A stretch of DNA of 9,099 nt from Oscillospiraceae bacterium. GTDB lineage: Bacteria; Bacillota; Clostridia; Oscillospirales; Oscillospiraceae. Numbering within the stretch: position 1 is the stretch's first letter; each line of letters begins with the position of its first letter. The notes under the pieces are model-generated. The model was not told the DNA's origin. It did not search any database and saw only the letters and a list, made by a program, of their open reading frames with translations. Below, piece by piece: positions 1 through 6,372 of the stretch. The stretch is from assembly GCA_902765975.1 (NCBI GenBank), contig CACXBO010000010.1:1-9099 (forward strand), in the 5' to 3' direction. The position numbers and the translations under genes were made by a program.

Positions 1-852
1 CATCTTGCAGCGAAGCAGGGCCAGCTTCCTCTGAATCAGGCGATAACCGGCGAAAACCTTAGCGTTATCATCGGCTCGTGTCCCGTTGACGACACGGAAG
101 CGAGCGACAGATTCAAGCTTAACGGCCTCTCCATACTAAACGAGAAATACGGAATAACCGAGGAGGACTTCCTCTCGGCCGAGTTGGAGATCGTACCGGG
201 TCTTATGCCCCGCGACGTGGGCCTCGACCGCAGCCTTATCGCCGCCTACGGACACGACGACAGAGTCTGCGCTTACGCAGAGCTTGCCGCCATCCTCGAG
301 GTGGTAAGTCCGAAGTACACAGCCGTCTGCGTGCTTGCCGATAAGGAGGAGATAGGCTCTGTCGGCGTTACCGGAATGCAGTCCCGCGCCTTTGAAAACT
401 TTATGGACGATCTCTGCGCCCTCGACGGATCAAAGCTCCGCCATTCATTCGACAATTCCCTCTGCATCTCCGCCGACGTAACGAACGCATTCGATCCGAT
501 ATACCCCGAGGTCAGCGAAAAGGCAAACAACACGAGGCTGAACTACGGCCTCGGAGTGTGCAAATTTACCGGAAGCCGCGGCAAGTCCGGGGCGAGCGAC
601 GCCTCGGCCGAGGTCGTGGGCAGAGTCAGGAAGATATTTGCGGAAAACGCAGTCGTATGGCAGACCGGAGAGCTCGGGAAGGTAGACGAGGGCGGCGGAG
701 GCACCGTCGCGGCCTATATGGCGAACAGAGGCATAGACACCATAGACGCAGGAGTTCCCGTTATAGCGATGCACTCGCCCTATGAGATAGTTTCCAAGTT
801 CGACTGCTATATGTGCTATAAGGCAATGAAGGCGGTCTACCTCGAAAAATAA
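1..852 (+). CDS. M18 family metallo-aminopeptidase, C-terminal part (5' end outside window)
   Basis: The reading frame is open from base 1 to a TAA at 850-852, giving 283 residues without the N-terminus. The M18 family (aspartyl aminopeptidase type) removes N-terminal residues from peptides in the cytoplasm with two metal ions. Visible family motifs, in order, are PGLMPRDVGLDRSLI, YGHDDRVCAY (the Asp pair with the bridging metal ligand), DKEEIGSVG (the general-base Glu plus a Glu ligand), SADVTNAFDP (an Asp ligand) and, near the end, AMHSPYE (the C-terminal His ligand). All catalytic residues expected in this part are present, so the visible part looks functional. Full family members have about 430-470 residues, so roughly a third is missing to the left. 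An internal TTG at 184 is not the start, because homology-like sequence continues upstream of it. A hairpin terminator follows 17 bases after the stop. The exact substrate preference cannot be read from the sequence. Confidence 0.93.
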   Translation, partial: HLAAKQGQLPLNQAITGENLSVIIGSCPVDDTEASDRFKLNGLSILNEKYGITEEDFLSAELEIVPGLMPRDVGLDRSLIAAYGHDDRVCAYAELAAILEVVSPKYTAVCVLADKEEIGSVGVTGMQSRAFENFMDDLCALDGSKLRHSFDNSLCISADVTNAFDPIYPEVSEKANNTRLNYGLGVCKFTGSRGKSGASDASAEVVGRVRKIFAENAVVWQTGELGKVDEGGGGTVAAYMANRGIDTIDAGVPVIAMHSPYEIVSKFDCYMCYKAMKAVYLEK

Positions 853-869
853 AACGAAGTTTAATAAAA

Positions 870-914
870 CACCCCCGAAACGGAGAAACTAAGCCGTAAC
901 GGGGGTGCTTTTTT
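870..914 (+). terminator. Rho-independent terminator after the M18 peptidase
   Basis: A 7-bp stem CACCCCC (870-876) pairs with GGGGGTG (901-907). Inside it ACGG (880-883) can pair with CCGT (894-897), extending the hairpin. A run of six T follows at 909-914. The TTG start of the next gene lies at 913-915, so the terminator and the translation start of tepA overlap. Confidence 0.85.
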
Positions 915-915
915 G
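901..915 (+). promoter_or_regulatory. Unusual ribosome-binding site and TTG start of tepA inside the terminator
   Basis: GGGGG at 901-905 lies 7 bases before the TTG at 913 and is the only G-rich, Shine-Dalgarno-like element in range. It can pair with the CCUCC of 16S rRNA if one G-U pair is allowed. The same five G form the 3' arm of the terminator stem, so folding of the hairpin would hide them. No ATG or GTG in this frame lies between the upstream stop at 865-867 and the conserved part of the protein. Confidence 0.5.
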
Positions 916-1572
916 GAAAATGAAGAGATAAAGGAGCTCGGCGCAGTAACCGAGGATAATATCCACTGCATCAGCGTGATCGGGCAGATAGAAGGGCATC
1001 AGCTTCTTTCGGGAGATATAAAAACAACTAAGTACGAGCATCTTATGCCTCAGCTTGCCGCGGTGGAGGAGAGCGGGGAGATAGACGCCCTGCTTATCCT
1101 GATCAATACCTGCGGCGGCGACGTCGAGGCGGGGCTTTGCATAGCGGAGCTCATTTCGGGAATGAAGAAGCCGACGGCGAGCCTCGTGCTCGGAGGCGGT
1201 CATTCGATAGGCGTTCCCCTTGCCTGCGCCGCCGATATGTGCTTTATCGCGCCCTCGGCGGCTATGACCGTACACCCGGTGAGACTCTCCGGAACGGTCA
1301 TCGGCGTCAGTCAGACCTATAACTACCTTGCGCGGATACAGGACAGGATAGTTAGCTTCATAGTTGCAAATTCCGGGATAGAGAGGGAAAAGCTGATGGA
1401 GCTTATGCTGAAAACAGGTGAGCTTGCCGGAGACGTGGGCAGTGTCGTCTACGGGGAGGAGGCGGTCGCTCTCGGGCTTGCGGACAGGGTAGGCGGGCTG
1501 TCAGACGCCTTGGGGTATCTGCACGGCAGAATAGACGCGGCTAAGACTTCGGATAGTCAAGCCCCTGCATAA
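913..1572 (+). CDS. tepA: TepA-type ClpP-like serine protease
   Basis: This 219-residue protein belongs to the ClpP/crotonase fold. It matches the Firmicutes TepA (translocation-enhancing protein) subgroup rather than true ClpP: NIHCISVIGQIEGH (16-29), KTTKYEHLMPQL (37-48), NTCGGDVEAG (65-74), LGGGHSIGVPLA (93-104) and MTVHPVRL (118-125). The likely nucleophile is Ser98 and the base His121; an Asp near the LAGDVGSV segment (D174) may complete the triad. In Bacillus, TepA is linked to protein export, probably by degrading signal peptides or other peptides at the cytoplasmic side of the membrane. The TTG start at 913 keeps the ENEEIKELG lead-in typical of the subgroup; the first in-frame ATG (1045) would remove conserved sequence. 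No own promoter is visible, so expression may depend on reading through the terminator. The 3' end overlaps the convergent gene by 32 bp. Confidence 0.9.
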   Translation: MENEEIKELGAVTEDNIHCISVIGQIEGHQLLSGDIKTTKYEHLMPQLAAVEESGEIDALLILINTCGGDVEAGLCIAELISGMKKPTASLVLGGGHSIGVPLACAADMCFIAPSAAMTVHPVRLSGTVIGVSQTYNYLARIQDRIVSFIVANSGIEREKLMELMLKTGELAGDVGSVVYGEEAVALGLADRVGGLSDALGYLHGRIDAAKTSDSQAPA

Positions 1573-2011
1573 AGCCGTCCAGCCTGAGCGACTGGACGTC
1601 GCCCGCTATCACCCTTCCGCGGTAAACTATTATGTCGCAGACTACGTTCTCCGGCTCGCCGGGGTAATTGAGAACTCTGTACGTATAGCGCGTCGCCTCT
1701 TTTCCGGCATATTTCTCAAGCTCAAAGCCCTGCTTTGTTTGAAGCTCGGCGTAATTCTTGTAGACGTCGGTGAATTCTTTGGGTATAACGACGGTCTGAG
1801 ACTCTAAAGGCTCTTCGTCAATATCCCAACCGAGACCTCTGACAAGCTTAACCCTGTCGTCTGCGGTACGGGCGGAGGCGGTAATATTGACTGCCTCCTG
1901 CGCCTTTTCGCCGCCGGAAAACAGCAGAACGACGGCGAGAATTGCAAGGACGATCGCACAGAGAGCAAGAACGAGCTTTCTTTTCGAGAATTTCCAGGTA
2001 TAAATGAACAT
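1541..2011 (-). CDS. Membrane-anchored DUF4830-type protein
   Basis: The protein has 156 residues. A short basic N-terminus (KFSKRK) is followed by one hydrophobic segment at about 12-32, then an extracytoplasmic domain of about 110 residues. That domain contains DDRVKLVRGLGWDID, VVIPKEFTDVYKNY, LQTKQGFELEKYAGK, RYTYRVLNYPG and GRVIAGDVQSLRLDGFM. I recognise this pattern as the DUF4830 family, found mainly in Firmicutes; its function is unknown. The topology suggests an N-terminal membrane anchor with the domain outside the cell, though a cleaved signal peptide cannot be excluded. The start is set by a good ribosome site (GAGGTGA, complement of about 2015-2021) just before the ATG. It is transcribed divergently from the regulator gene and convergently to tepA, whose last 32 bases it overlaps. 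Confidence 0.85.
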   Translation of the reverse strand: MFIYTWKFSKRKLVLALCAIVLAILAVVLLFSGGEKAQEAVNITASARTADDRVKLVRGLGWDIDEEPLESQTVVIPKEFTDVYKNYAELQTKQGFELEKYAGKEATRYTYRVLNYPGEPENVVCDIIVYRGRVIAGDVQSLRLDGFMQGLDYPKS

Positions 2012-2204
2012 AAGATCACCTCAAAACGTGGTTTGCTATACTATATTCACCGTTTGGAAGCGATATACTGAACACCGTGTGTAACAATTTGTAAACTTTT
2101 TCGGCAATTTGCTAAATAATGCTTGCAAAAACTCGAAAAATGGTTTATATATAAAATAGTAAATTGACAAATTTATTAAATCCAAAATTCAAGGAGGACG
2201 TCAC
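2012..2204. promoter_or_regulatory. AT-rich divergent intergenic region
   Basis: These 193 bases separate the DUF4830-type gene (left, minus) from the regulator gene (right, plus) and should carry promoters for both. On the plus strand the best candidate is TTGCAA (2123-2128), a 17-base spacer, then TATATA (2146-2151), which runs on into TATAAAAT. On the minus strand a TATAGT (within the complement of about 2036-2045) is a possible -10 box without a clear -35 partner. Two 7-base repeats CAATTTG (2085-2091 and 2105-2111) lie exactly 20 bp apart, each inside a small palindrome. TTTTTCG (2097-2103) and CGAAAAA (2134-2140) form a longer-range inverted repeat. Confidence 0.5.
2191..2197 (+). promoter_or_regulatory. 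Strong ribosome-binding site of the CdaR-type regulator
   Basis: AAGGAGG is a perfect Shine-Dalgarno match, 7 bases before the ATG at 2205. It fixes the start of the gene. Confidence 0.85.
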
Positions 2205-3293
2205 ATGGCCAGCAGAGTGTTCCAAAGCATGGTGGTTCAGATGAAGGAAGCAACGACCAGAATGATCGGTGTTGTCGACTCAGACGGAAACGTTATCGCT
2301 TCATCCGATCTGAGCATTATGGGCGCACATATAGTTGAAAGCTTCGAGCTTACAGCTATTCTATCGGAGAAGACGGCAGTCATAGGCGGAAAGACCTACA
2401 AGACCCTGGGCAGCAGCGACGTCAACTTTGATTACGCGGTTTTTGTCGAGGGAACGGACGAGATAGCGGCAAGCTTCGCTGTGATGGCCGCCGTCGCTGT
2501 ATCCAGCGCCAAGACCTACTACGAGGAGAAGTACGACCGTTCGGCTCTGGTCAAGAACATCATCACGGAGAATATACTTCCCGGTGATATATACATACAC
2601 GCGAAGGAGCTTCACTTTGTATCGGAGGCGCCGAGAGGAGTTTTCTTTATCCGCCAGCTCGGAAAGCCCGAGGTAGGTACGGTTGAGGCTCTGCGCCGCC
2701 TTTTCCCTGACAGGCAGAAGGATTTTATCATCTCAATAAACGAGGCCGACGTTGCCGTTATCAAGGAGATGAGCGGCTCGGTCGAGGAGAAGGATCTCAT
2801 CAAGCTTGCAGCCAATATGGAGAAGGCCCTGCTGGACGAGCTCAAGATAAAGGTCGTTATAGGAATAGGCTCCGTCGCCCTCCACCTGCGCGAGCTTGCG
2901 AGCAGATATAAGGAGGCGCAGATTGCTATCGAGGTCGGCAAGGTTTTTGACACCGAGAAGAGCATTATAAGCTACGAGAGCCTTGGAATCGGCAGACTTA
3001 TATATCAGCTTCCGACGACGATGTGCGAGATGTTCCTTTCCGAAGTGTTCAAGAAGAACCCCATCGACTCGCTCGACGAGGAGACGCTCTCGATAATCAC
3101 CGAATTCTTCGACAATAACCTGAATATTTCCGAGACGAGCCGCAAGCTGTTCGTTCACCGCAACACTCTTGTCTACAGGCTCGGCAAGATAAAGAAAATG
3201 ACCGGCCTCGACCTGCGCGAGTTTGACCAGGCTATTGTGTTCAAGGTAGCTCTGATGGTCAAGAAATACTTAAACTCACAGAATGTAATGTAA
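2205..3293 (+). CDS. CdaR/PucR-family transcriptional regulator
   Basis: The protein has 362 residues, near the usual length for the CdaR (sugar diacid regulator) group. Residues 1-110 resemble the diacid-recognition sensor: QSMVVQMKEATTRMIGVVDSDGNVI and the GKTYKTL segment. Residues about 110-300 form the middle PucR-like region (KNIITENILPGDIY, then AKELHF). The C-terminus carries a PucR-type helix-turn-helix at about 308-340 (ISETSRKLFVHRNTLVYRLG, then KIKKMTGLD). Such proteins bind DNA as regulators and sense small carboxylates or similar ligands; the ligand here is unknown. It is the first gene of a tight operon, only 15 bases before ftsE with no terminator between, so it is probably co-transcribed with cell-division genes. 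Whether it controls that operon, itself, or something distant cannot be told from sequence. Confidence 0.88.
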   Translation: MASRVFQSMVVQMKEATTRMIGVVDSDGNVIASSDLSIMGAHIVESFELTAILSEKTAVIGGKTYKTLGSSDVNFDYAVFVEGTDEIAASFAVMAAVAVSSAKTYYEEKYDRSALVKNIITENILPGDIYIHAKELHFVSEAPRGVFFIRQLGKPEVGTVEALRRLFPDRQKDFIISINEADVAVIKEMSGSVEEKDLIKLAANMEKALLDELKIKVVIGIGSVALHLRELASRYKEAQIAIEVGKVFDTEKSIISYESLGIGRLIYQLPTTMCEMFLSEVFKKNPIDSLDEETLSIITEFFDNNLNISETSRKLFVHRNTLVYRLGKIKKMTGLDLREFDQAIVFKVALMVKKYLNSQNVM

Positions 3294-3308
3294 GGAAACT
3301 GAACCGTA

Positions 3309-3995
3309 ATGATTAAATTTTCCGACGTATTCAAAACCTATGAAAACGGAACGAAGGCGCTGAAGGGCATATCCTTCGAGATCCAGGACGGAGAGTTTGT
3401 GTTTCTCGTCGGGCCCTCCGGCTCCGGAAAAACGACGATAATAAAGCTTATCACGGGCGAGATAGCGCCTATGGACGGAACGGTCAACGTGAACGGCTTC
3501 GATATGGGCAACATTCGATTCGGCAAGATGCCGTATATGCGCCGCACGCTCGGCGTCGTTTTCCAGGATTTCCGCCTTATTGAGGATAAGAGCGTTTATG
3601 AAAACGTCGCCTTTGCAATGCGCGTCGTAGGCGCCTCAAATAAGGAGATACGCCGTCGCGTACCTTACGTTTTAGAGCTTGTCGGTCTCGACACGCGCAC
3701 GAAGCGCAGACCGCAGGAGCTTTCCGGCGGCGAGCAGCAGCGCGTCGCCATAGCGAGGGCTCTCGTCAACAACCCAAGCCTTATCATTGCCGATGAGCCA
3801 ACGGGAAATCTCGATCCTCCGAGAAGCCTTGAAATAATGATGCTCCTTGAGAAGATAAACGAGCTCGGCACGACCGTTCTTGTTGTCACCCACGAAAAGG
3901 AGCTTGTAAACAACTTCAAGAAGAGGGTCATTGCCATCGACGCCGGCAGGGTTATTTCCGACGGAATGGACGGGTATTACGACTATGAGACATAA
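3309..3995 (+). CDS. ftsE: Cell-division ABC transporter ATP-binding protein FtsE
   Basis: This 228-residue ATPase has every ABC motif: Walker A GPSGSGKT (35-42), Q-loop VFQDFRL (Gln86), signature LSGGEQQR (138-145), Walker B LIIADEPTG with Asp162 and catalytic Glu163, D-loop NLDP and switch His195 (VTHE). The Q-loop sequence, the short length and the following ftsX identify it as FtsE rather than a LolD/MacB-type exporter subunit. FtsE hydrolyses ATP in the cytoplasm and transmits the motion through FtsX to a peptidoglycan hydrolase outside, without known substrate transport. AAGGAAA (3293-3299) is a modest ribosome site 9 bases before the ATG. Its last 11 bases overlap the start of ftsX, which implies translational coupling. 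Confidence 0.97.
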   Translation: MIKFSDVFKTYENGTKALKGISFEIQDGEFVFLVGPSGSGKTTIIKLITGEIAPMDGTVNVNGFDMGNIRFGKMPYMRRTLGVVFQDFRLIEDKSVYENVAFAMRVVGASNKEIRRRVPYVLELVGLDTRTKRRPQELSGGEQQRVAIARALVNNPSLIIADEPTGNLDPPRSLEIMMLLEKINELGTTVLVVTHEKELVNNFKKRVIAIDAGRVISDGMDGYYDYET

Positions 3996-4872
3996 CAGGT
4001 TCGGGTATTACATCAGAGAGGGCATAGTAAGCGTTTTCAACCATGGGTTCATGTCCTTCGCTTCTATCTGCATTATCGTTGCATGTCTTCTGATAATGGG
4101 CACGTTCACGCTCCTCTCCCTTAACATCGACAATATGATAAACACGATGGAATCCGAAAACCAGATCCTCGCCTATATCGACGAAAGCCTTTCCGAGGAC
4201 GAGGCGAGGGCTCTTGAGGCGACTATCGAGCGTATCCCAAACGTCCGCGACGCGCAGTTCATATCGAGAGAAGAGGCTATGGAGACCTTCGTCAATTCCC
4301 ATGAGAACTCCACGATCTTCGACGGAGTAGACGCCACCGTCTTCCGCCACAGATTCGTTATCAACCTTGACGACATCTCCAAGATGGCGGATACTCAGGC
4401 GAGACTCATTGCAACTGCGGGAGTAGCGCGAGTCAACGCTCACCTTGAGATAAGCCGCGGCTTCATCCGCGTCCGCTCTGTCGTCACCACGGTTTCGATA
4501 GCGCTTGTCGTTATTCTGTTCGTTATAAGCCTCTTTATAATGTCCAACACGATAAAGCTGACGACGTTTGAGCGCAAGGACGAGATAGCGATAATGAAGA
4601 TGGTGGGCGCGACCTCAAGCTTCATAAGATGGCCGTTTGTTATCGAGGGACTTATCCTCGCTGCGTTCGGTTCTCTATCCGCGTATATCCTTCAATACGG
4701 GATATACAGGCTCATAACCGAAAGGCTCATAACGAACACGGGCTTCACTTTTATAACCGCGATCCCGTTCTCCGTCATAGCTGTTCCGATGCTTATTATC
4801 TTCGTTGCGGTCGGCTTCTGCGTTGGAGTTATAGGAAGCCTTATAGCCATCAAGAATTATTTGAAGGTGTAA
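3985..4872 (+). CDS. ftsX: Cell-division protein FtsX (permease-like)
   Basis: The protein has 295 residues from the ATG at 3985. An in-frame ATG at 3931 would add 18 residues but lies deep in ftsE; starting at 3985 gives MRHNRFGYYIREG, the normal FtsX beginning. Four membrane segments are visible at about 22-46, 168-188, 217-240 and 263-287. The large extracellular loop (about 47-165) is where FtsX binds its hydrolase partner; the C-terminal part carries the family signature KMVGATSSFIRWPFVIEG (205-222). It forms the membrane part of the FtsEX complex at division or elongation sites. It overlaps ftsE by 11 bp and stops 6 bases before the M23 peptidase gene. Its final codons supply the GAAGGTG ribosome site of that gene. 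Confidence 0.96.
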   Translation: MRHNRFGYYIREGIVSVFNHGFMSFASICIIVACLLIMGTFTLLSLNIDNMINTMESENQILAYIDESLSEDEARALEATIERIPNVRDAQFISREEAMETFVNSHENSTIFDGVDATVFRHRFVINLDDISKMADTQARLIATAGVARVNAHLEISRGFIRVRSVVTTVSIALVVILFVISLFIMSNTIKLTTFERKDEIAIMKMVGATSSFIRWPFVIEGLILAAFGSLSAYILQYGIYRLITERLITNTGFTFITAIPFSVIAVPMLIIFVAVGFCVGVIGSLIAIKNYLKV

Positions 4873-4878
4873 TCAAGG

Positions 4879-6075
4879 ATGAGTAAAAAATGGGTCAGAG
4901 TCATCTGCATAGTGCTCGCTGTGCTAATGGCGGCGTCCGTAATAACGATAGCGCTAAGCACTCTTGCCGGAGCCGCAACTAGCGACAAGCTGAAGAGCCT
5001 GCAGCAGGAGAGATCGAGCCTCAAGCAGAAAAAACAGGATATAAACAGCAAGATAAACTCCCTCGAATATGAAGAGCTCGCCGCGCTGGCAAAAAAAGAG
5101 GTGCTCGACGAGCGCGTTATGCTGACGCAGGACGAGATAGACAATATCAACGAGCAGATCGGAGTTTACGAAGAGCTCATACAGGAGAAGCAGGAAGAGG
5201 TCGAGGCGCTCAAGAACGAACAGAGGGTCCAGTGGGAGAAATACAAGACCCGCATCAGAGCGATGGAGGAAAACGGCTCGATTTCCTACTATGACATAAT
5301 CTTCGGGGCGTCAAGCTTTGCCGATATGCTGTTTCGTATCGACGCAGTGAACGCCATAATGGAATACGACGAGCAGGTCTATCAGCAGCTGCTCGATGCG
5401 GAGTCTGCGACCAGACAGGCGCAGCAGGAGCTCCGTGATACAAAGCTGGAGCTTGAGGATAAGACCATAGAGCTCGAGGAAGCAATACAGGAGCTAAACG
5501 TGCTGATCGAAGAGGCAAACGAGTATATCGCGCAGCTTGAAAGCGATCAGGAGGCATATAAGCAGACTCTAACTGAGCTTGAAGCGAGCGAAAAGGCGAT
5601 TGATAAGCAGATAAAGGAAGAGGAAGCCCGCCTCAAAAAGCTTGAGGAAGCAAAAAAAGTCAAGGGCACAGGCTCCTTCCGCTGGCCGCTCGATGTGTCA
5701 GGCAGGATAACAAGTCCCTTCGGCTTCCGCCAGAATCCGGTAACGAAAAAATATCATAACCATGGCGGAATAGATATCGGTCAGGTGGGCTACGGGGCGA
5801 ACATCCGCGCCTCTGATACGGGTATTGTCACCACCTCCGGCTACGATTCATCTTACGGCAACTACGTCGTTATAAACCACGGCAACGGTTACGTCACTCT
5901 CTACGCGCATATGTCGAAGCGCCTCGTATCAAAAGGAGCAACGGTAAAGAAGGGCGATATAATAGGACTTACCGGCTCGACCGGCAATTCAAACGGACCG
6001 CATCTGCACTTTGAGATCCGCAAGAACGGCATAAGGATAGACCCGACGCAGTTCTTTACGGGGCTTCGCTACTAA
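4879..6075 (+). CDS. Secreted PcsB-like coiled-coil M23 peptidoglycan endopeptidase
   Basis: The protein has 398 residues. A signal peptide or membrane anchor covers about 1-33 (possible cleavage after STLAGA). A long charged coiled coil covers about 35-260. Its centre, ENGSISYYDIIFGASSFADM (131-150) followed by LFRIDAVNAIMEYDEQ, matches the PcsB coiled-coil region. The C-terminal M23/LytM domain (about 268-398) has His295 and Asp299 in HGGID, His344 in YAH, and His375/His377 in HLHFE, so the zinc ligands and catalytic histidines are all present. It should cut peptide cross-links in peptidoglycan outside the cell. Its position 6 bases after ftsX, with a GAAGGTG ribosome site at 4863-4869, suggests that it is the hydrolase controlled by FtsEX. 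This resembles EnvC in layout, but EnvC has a degenerate LytM domain, while this one appears active. No terminator follows the gene. Confidence 0.93.
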   Translation: MSKKWVRVICIVLAVLMAASVITIALSTLAGAATSDKLKSLQQERSSLKQKKQDINSKINSLEYEELAALAKKEVLDERVMLTQDEIDNINEQIGVYEELIQEKQEEVEALKNEQRVQWEKYKTRIRAMEENGSISYYDIIFGASSFADMLFRIDAVNAIMEYDEQVYQQLLDAESATRQAQQELRDTKLELEDKTIELEEAIQELNVLIEEANEYIAQLESDQEAYKQTLTELEASEKAIDKQIKEEEARLKKLEEAKKVKGTGSFRWPLDVSGRITSPFGFRQNPVTKKYHNHGGIDIGQVGYGANIRASDTGIVTTSGYDSSYGNYVVINHGNGYVTLYAHMSKRLVSKGATVKKGDIIGLTGSTGNSNGPHLHFEIRKNGIRIDPTQFFTGLRY

Positions 6076-6098
6076 GCGCTTGATGATAAAAATAGGTC

Positions 6099-6127
6099 TT
6101 GACCTTGATTGCTTTTTATTGTATGAT
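6099..6127 (+). promoter_or_regulatory. Sigma-A promoter of scfA
   Basis: TTGACC (6099-6104), a 17-base spacer and TATGAT (6122-6127) give 5/6 matches in each box. Transcription should start near 6134. It lies just after the M23 gene, so scfA can be expressed independently of the division operon. Confidence 0.8.
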
Positions 6128-6162
6128 AGCAGAAGAAAAACTGCGGAAAGGAGAACTATCCG

Positions 6163-6303
6163 ATGAAGCGTATCCAGACTATTGAGACCCGCGAAATGAC
6201 GAGCGCCAACGGTGGCTGCGGCGAGTGCCAGACCTCCTGCCAGTCCGCCTGCAAGACCTCCTGCGGAGTCGCAAACCAGATGTGCGAGAATAAGGCTGAG
6301 TGA
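6163..6303 (+). CDS. scfA: SCIFF six-cysteine ranthipeptide precursor
   Basis: A 46-residue peptide starts at ATG 6163 with AAAGGAG (6147-6153) 9 bases upstream and stops at TGA 6301-6303. The six cysteines are at 19, 22, 26, 30, 34 and 41, the C-x2-C-x3-C-x3-C-x3-C-x6-C spacing of the SCIFF family (six Cys in forty-five). The core CGECQTSCQSACKTSC is identical in kind to the family consensus, and the leader begins MKRIQTI. SCIFF peptides are ribosomally made and modified by a radical SAM maturase that joins a Cys sulfur to a side-chain carbon of another residue; their cellular role is not established. The maturase gene lies 69 bases downstream. One residue is unusual: after the fifth Cys the family normally has Thr (CTV), but here it is Gly35 (CGV). 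The peptide has no secretion signal, so it may act inside the cell or be processed further. Confidence 0.96.
   Translation: MKRIQTIETREMTSANGGCGECQTSCQSACKTSCGVANQMCENKAE
6226..6264 (+). repeat. 12-bp tandem repeat in the scfA core
   Basis: Three consecutive 12-base units (6226-6237, 6238-6249, 6250-6261) plus a closing TGC (6262-6264) encode CQTS, CQSA, CKTS and C. The units differ from each other by a few substitutions. The repeat produces a cysteine every fourth residue. Confidence 0.8.
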
Positions 6304-6323
6304 TAATTAAGCCATATTAAAGC

Positions 6324-6352
6324 GGGCGGGGCATAGCCCCGCCCTTATTTTT
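6324..6352 (+). terminator. Strong hairpin between scfA and scfB
   Basis: GGGCGGGGC (6324-6332) pairs perfectly with GCCCCGCCC (6336-6344) around an ATA loop, followed by TTATTTTT. The 9-bp, almost all-GC stem should terminate most transcripts from the scfA promoter. No convincing separate promoter for scfB is visible, so the hairpin probably sets a high precursor to low maturase ratio and may also protect the scfA mRNA 3' end. Confidence 0.88.
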
Positions 6353-6372
6353 GACGATCGGGAAGATAGAAT

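Noticed and set aside
2164..2192. TTGACA at 2164-2169 as the -35 box of the regulator gene
   Set aside because: At 17 bases spacing the sequence is ATTCAA, a poor -10 box, and the start would fall on the ribosome-binding site.
3931..3984. Earlier ATG start for ftsX at 3931
   Set aside because: It would add 18 residues unlike FtsX and overlap ftsE by 65 bases; the start at 3985 gives the normal FtsX N-terminus.
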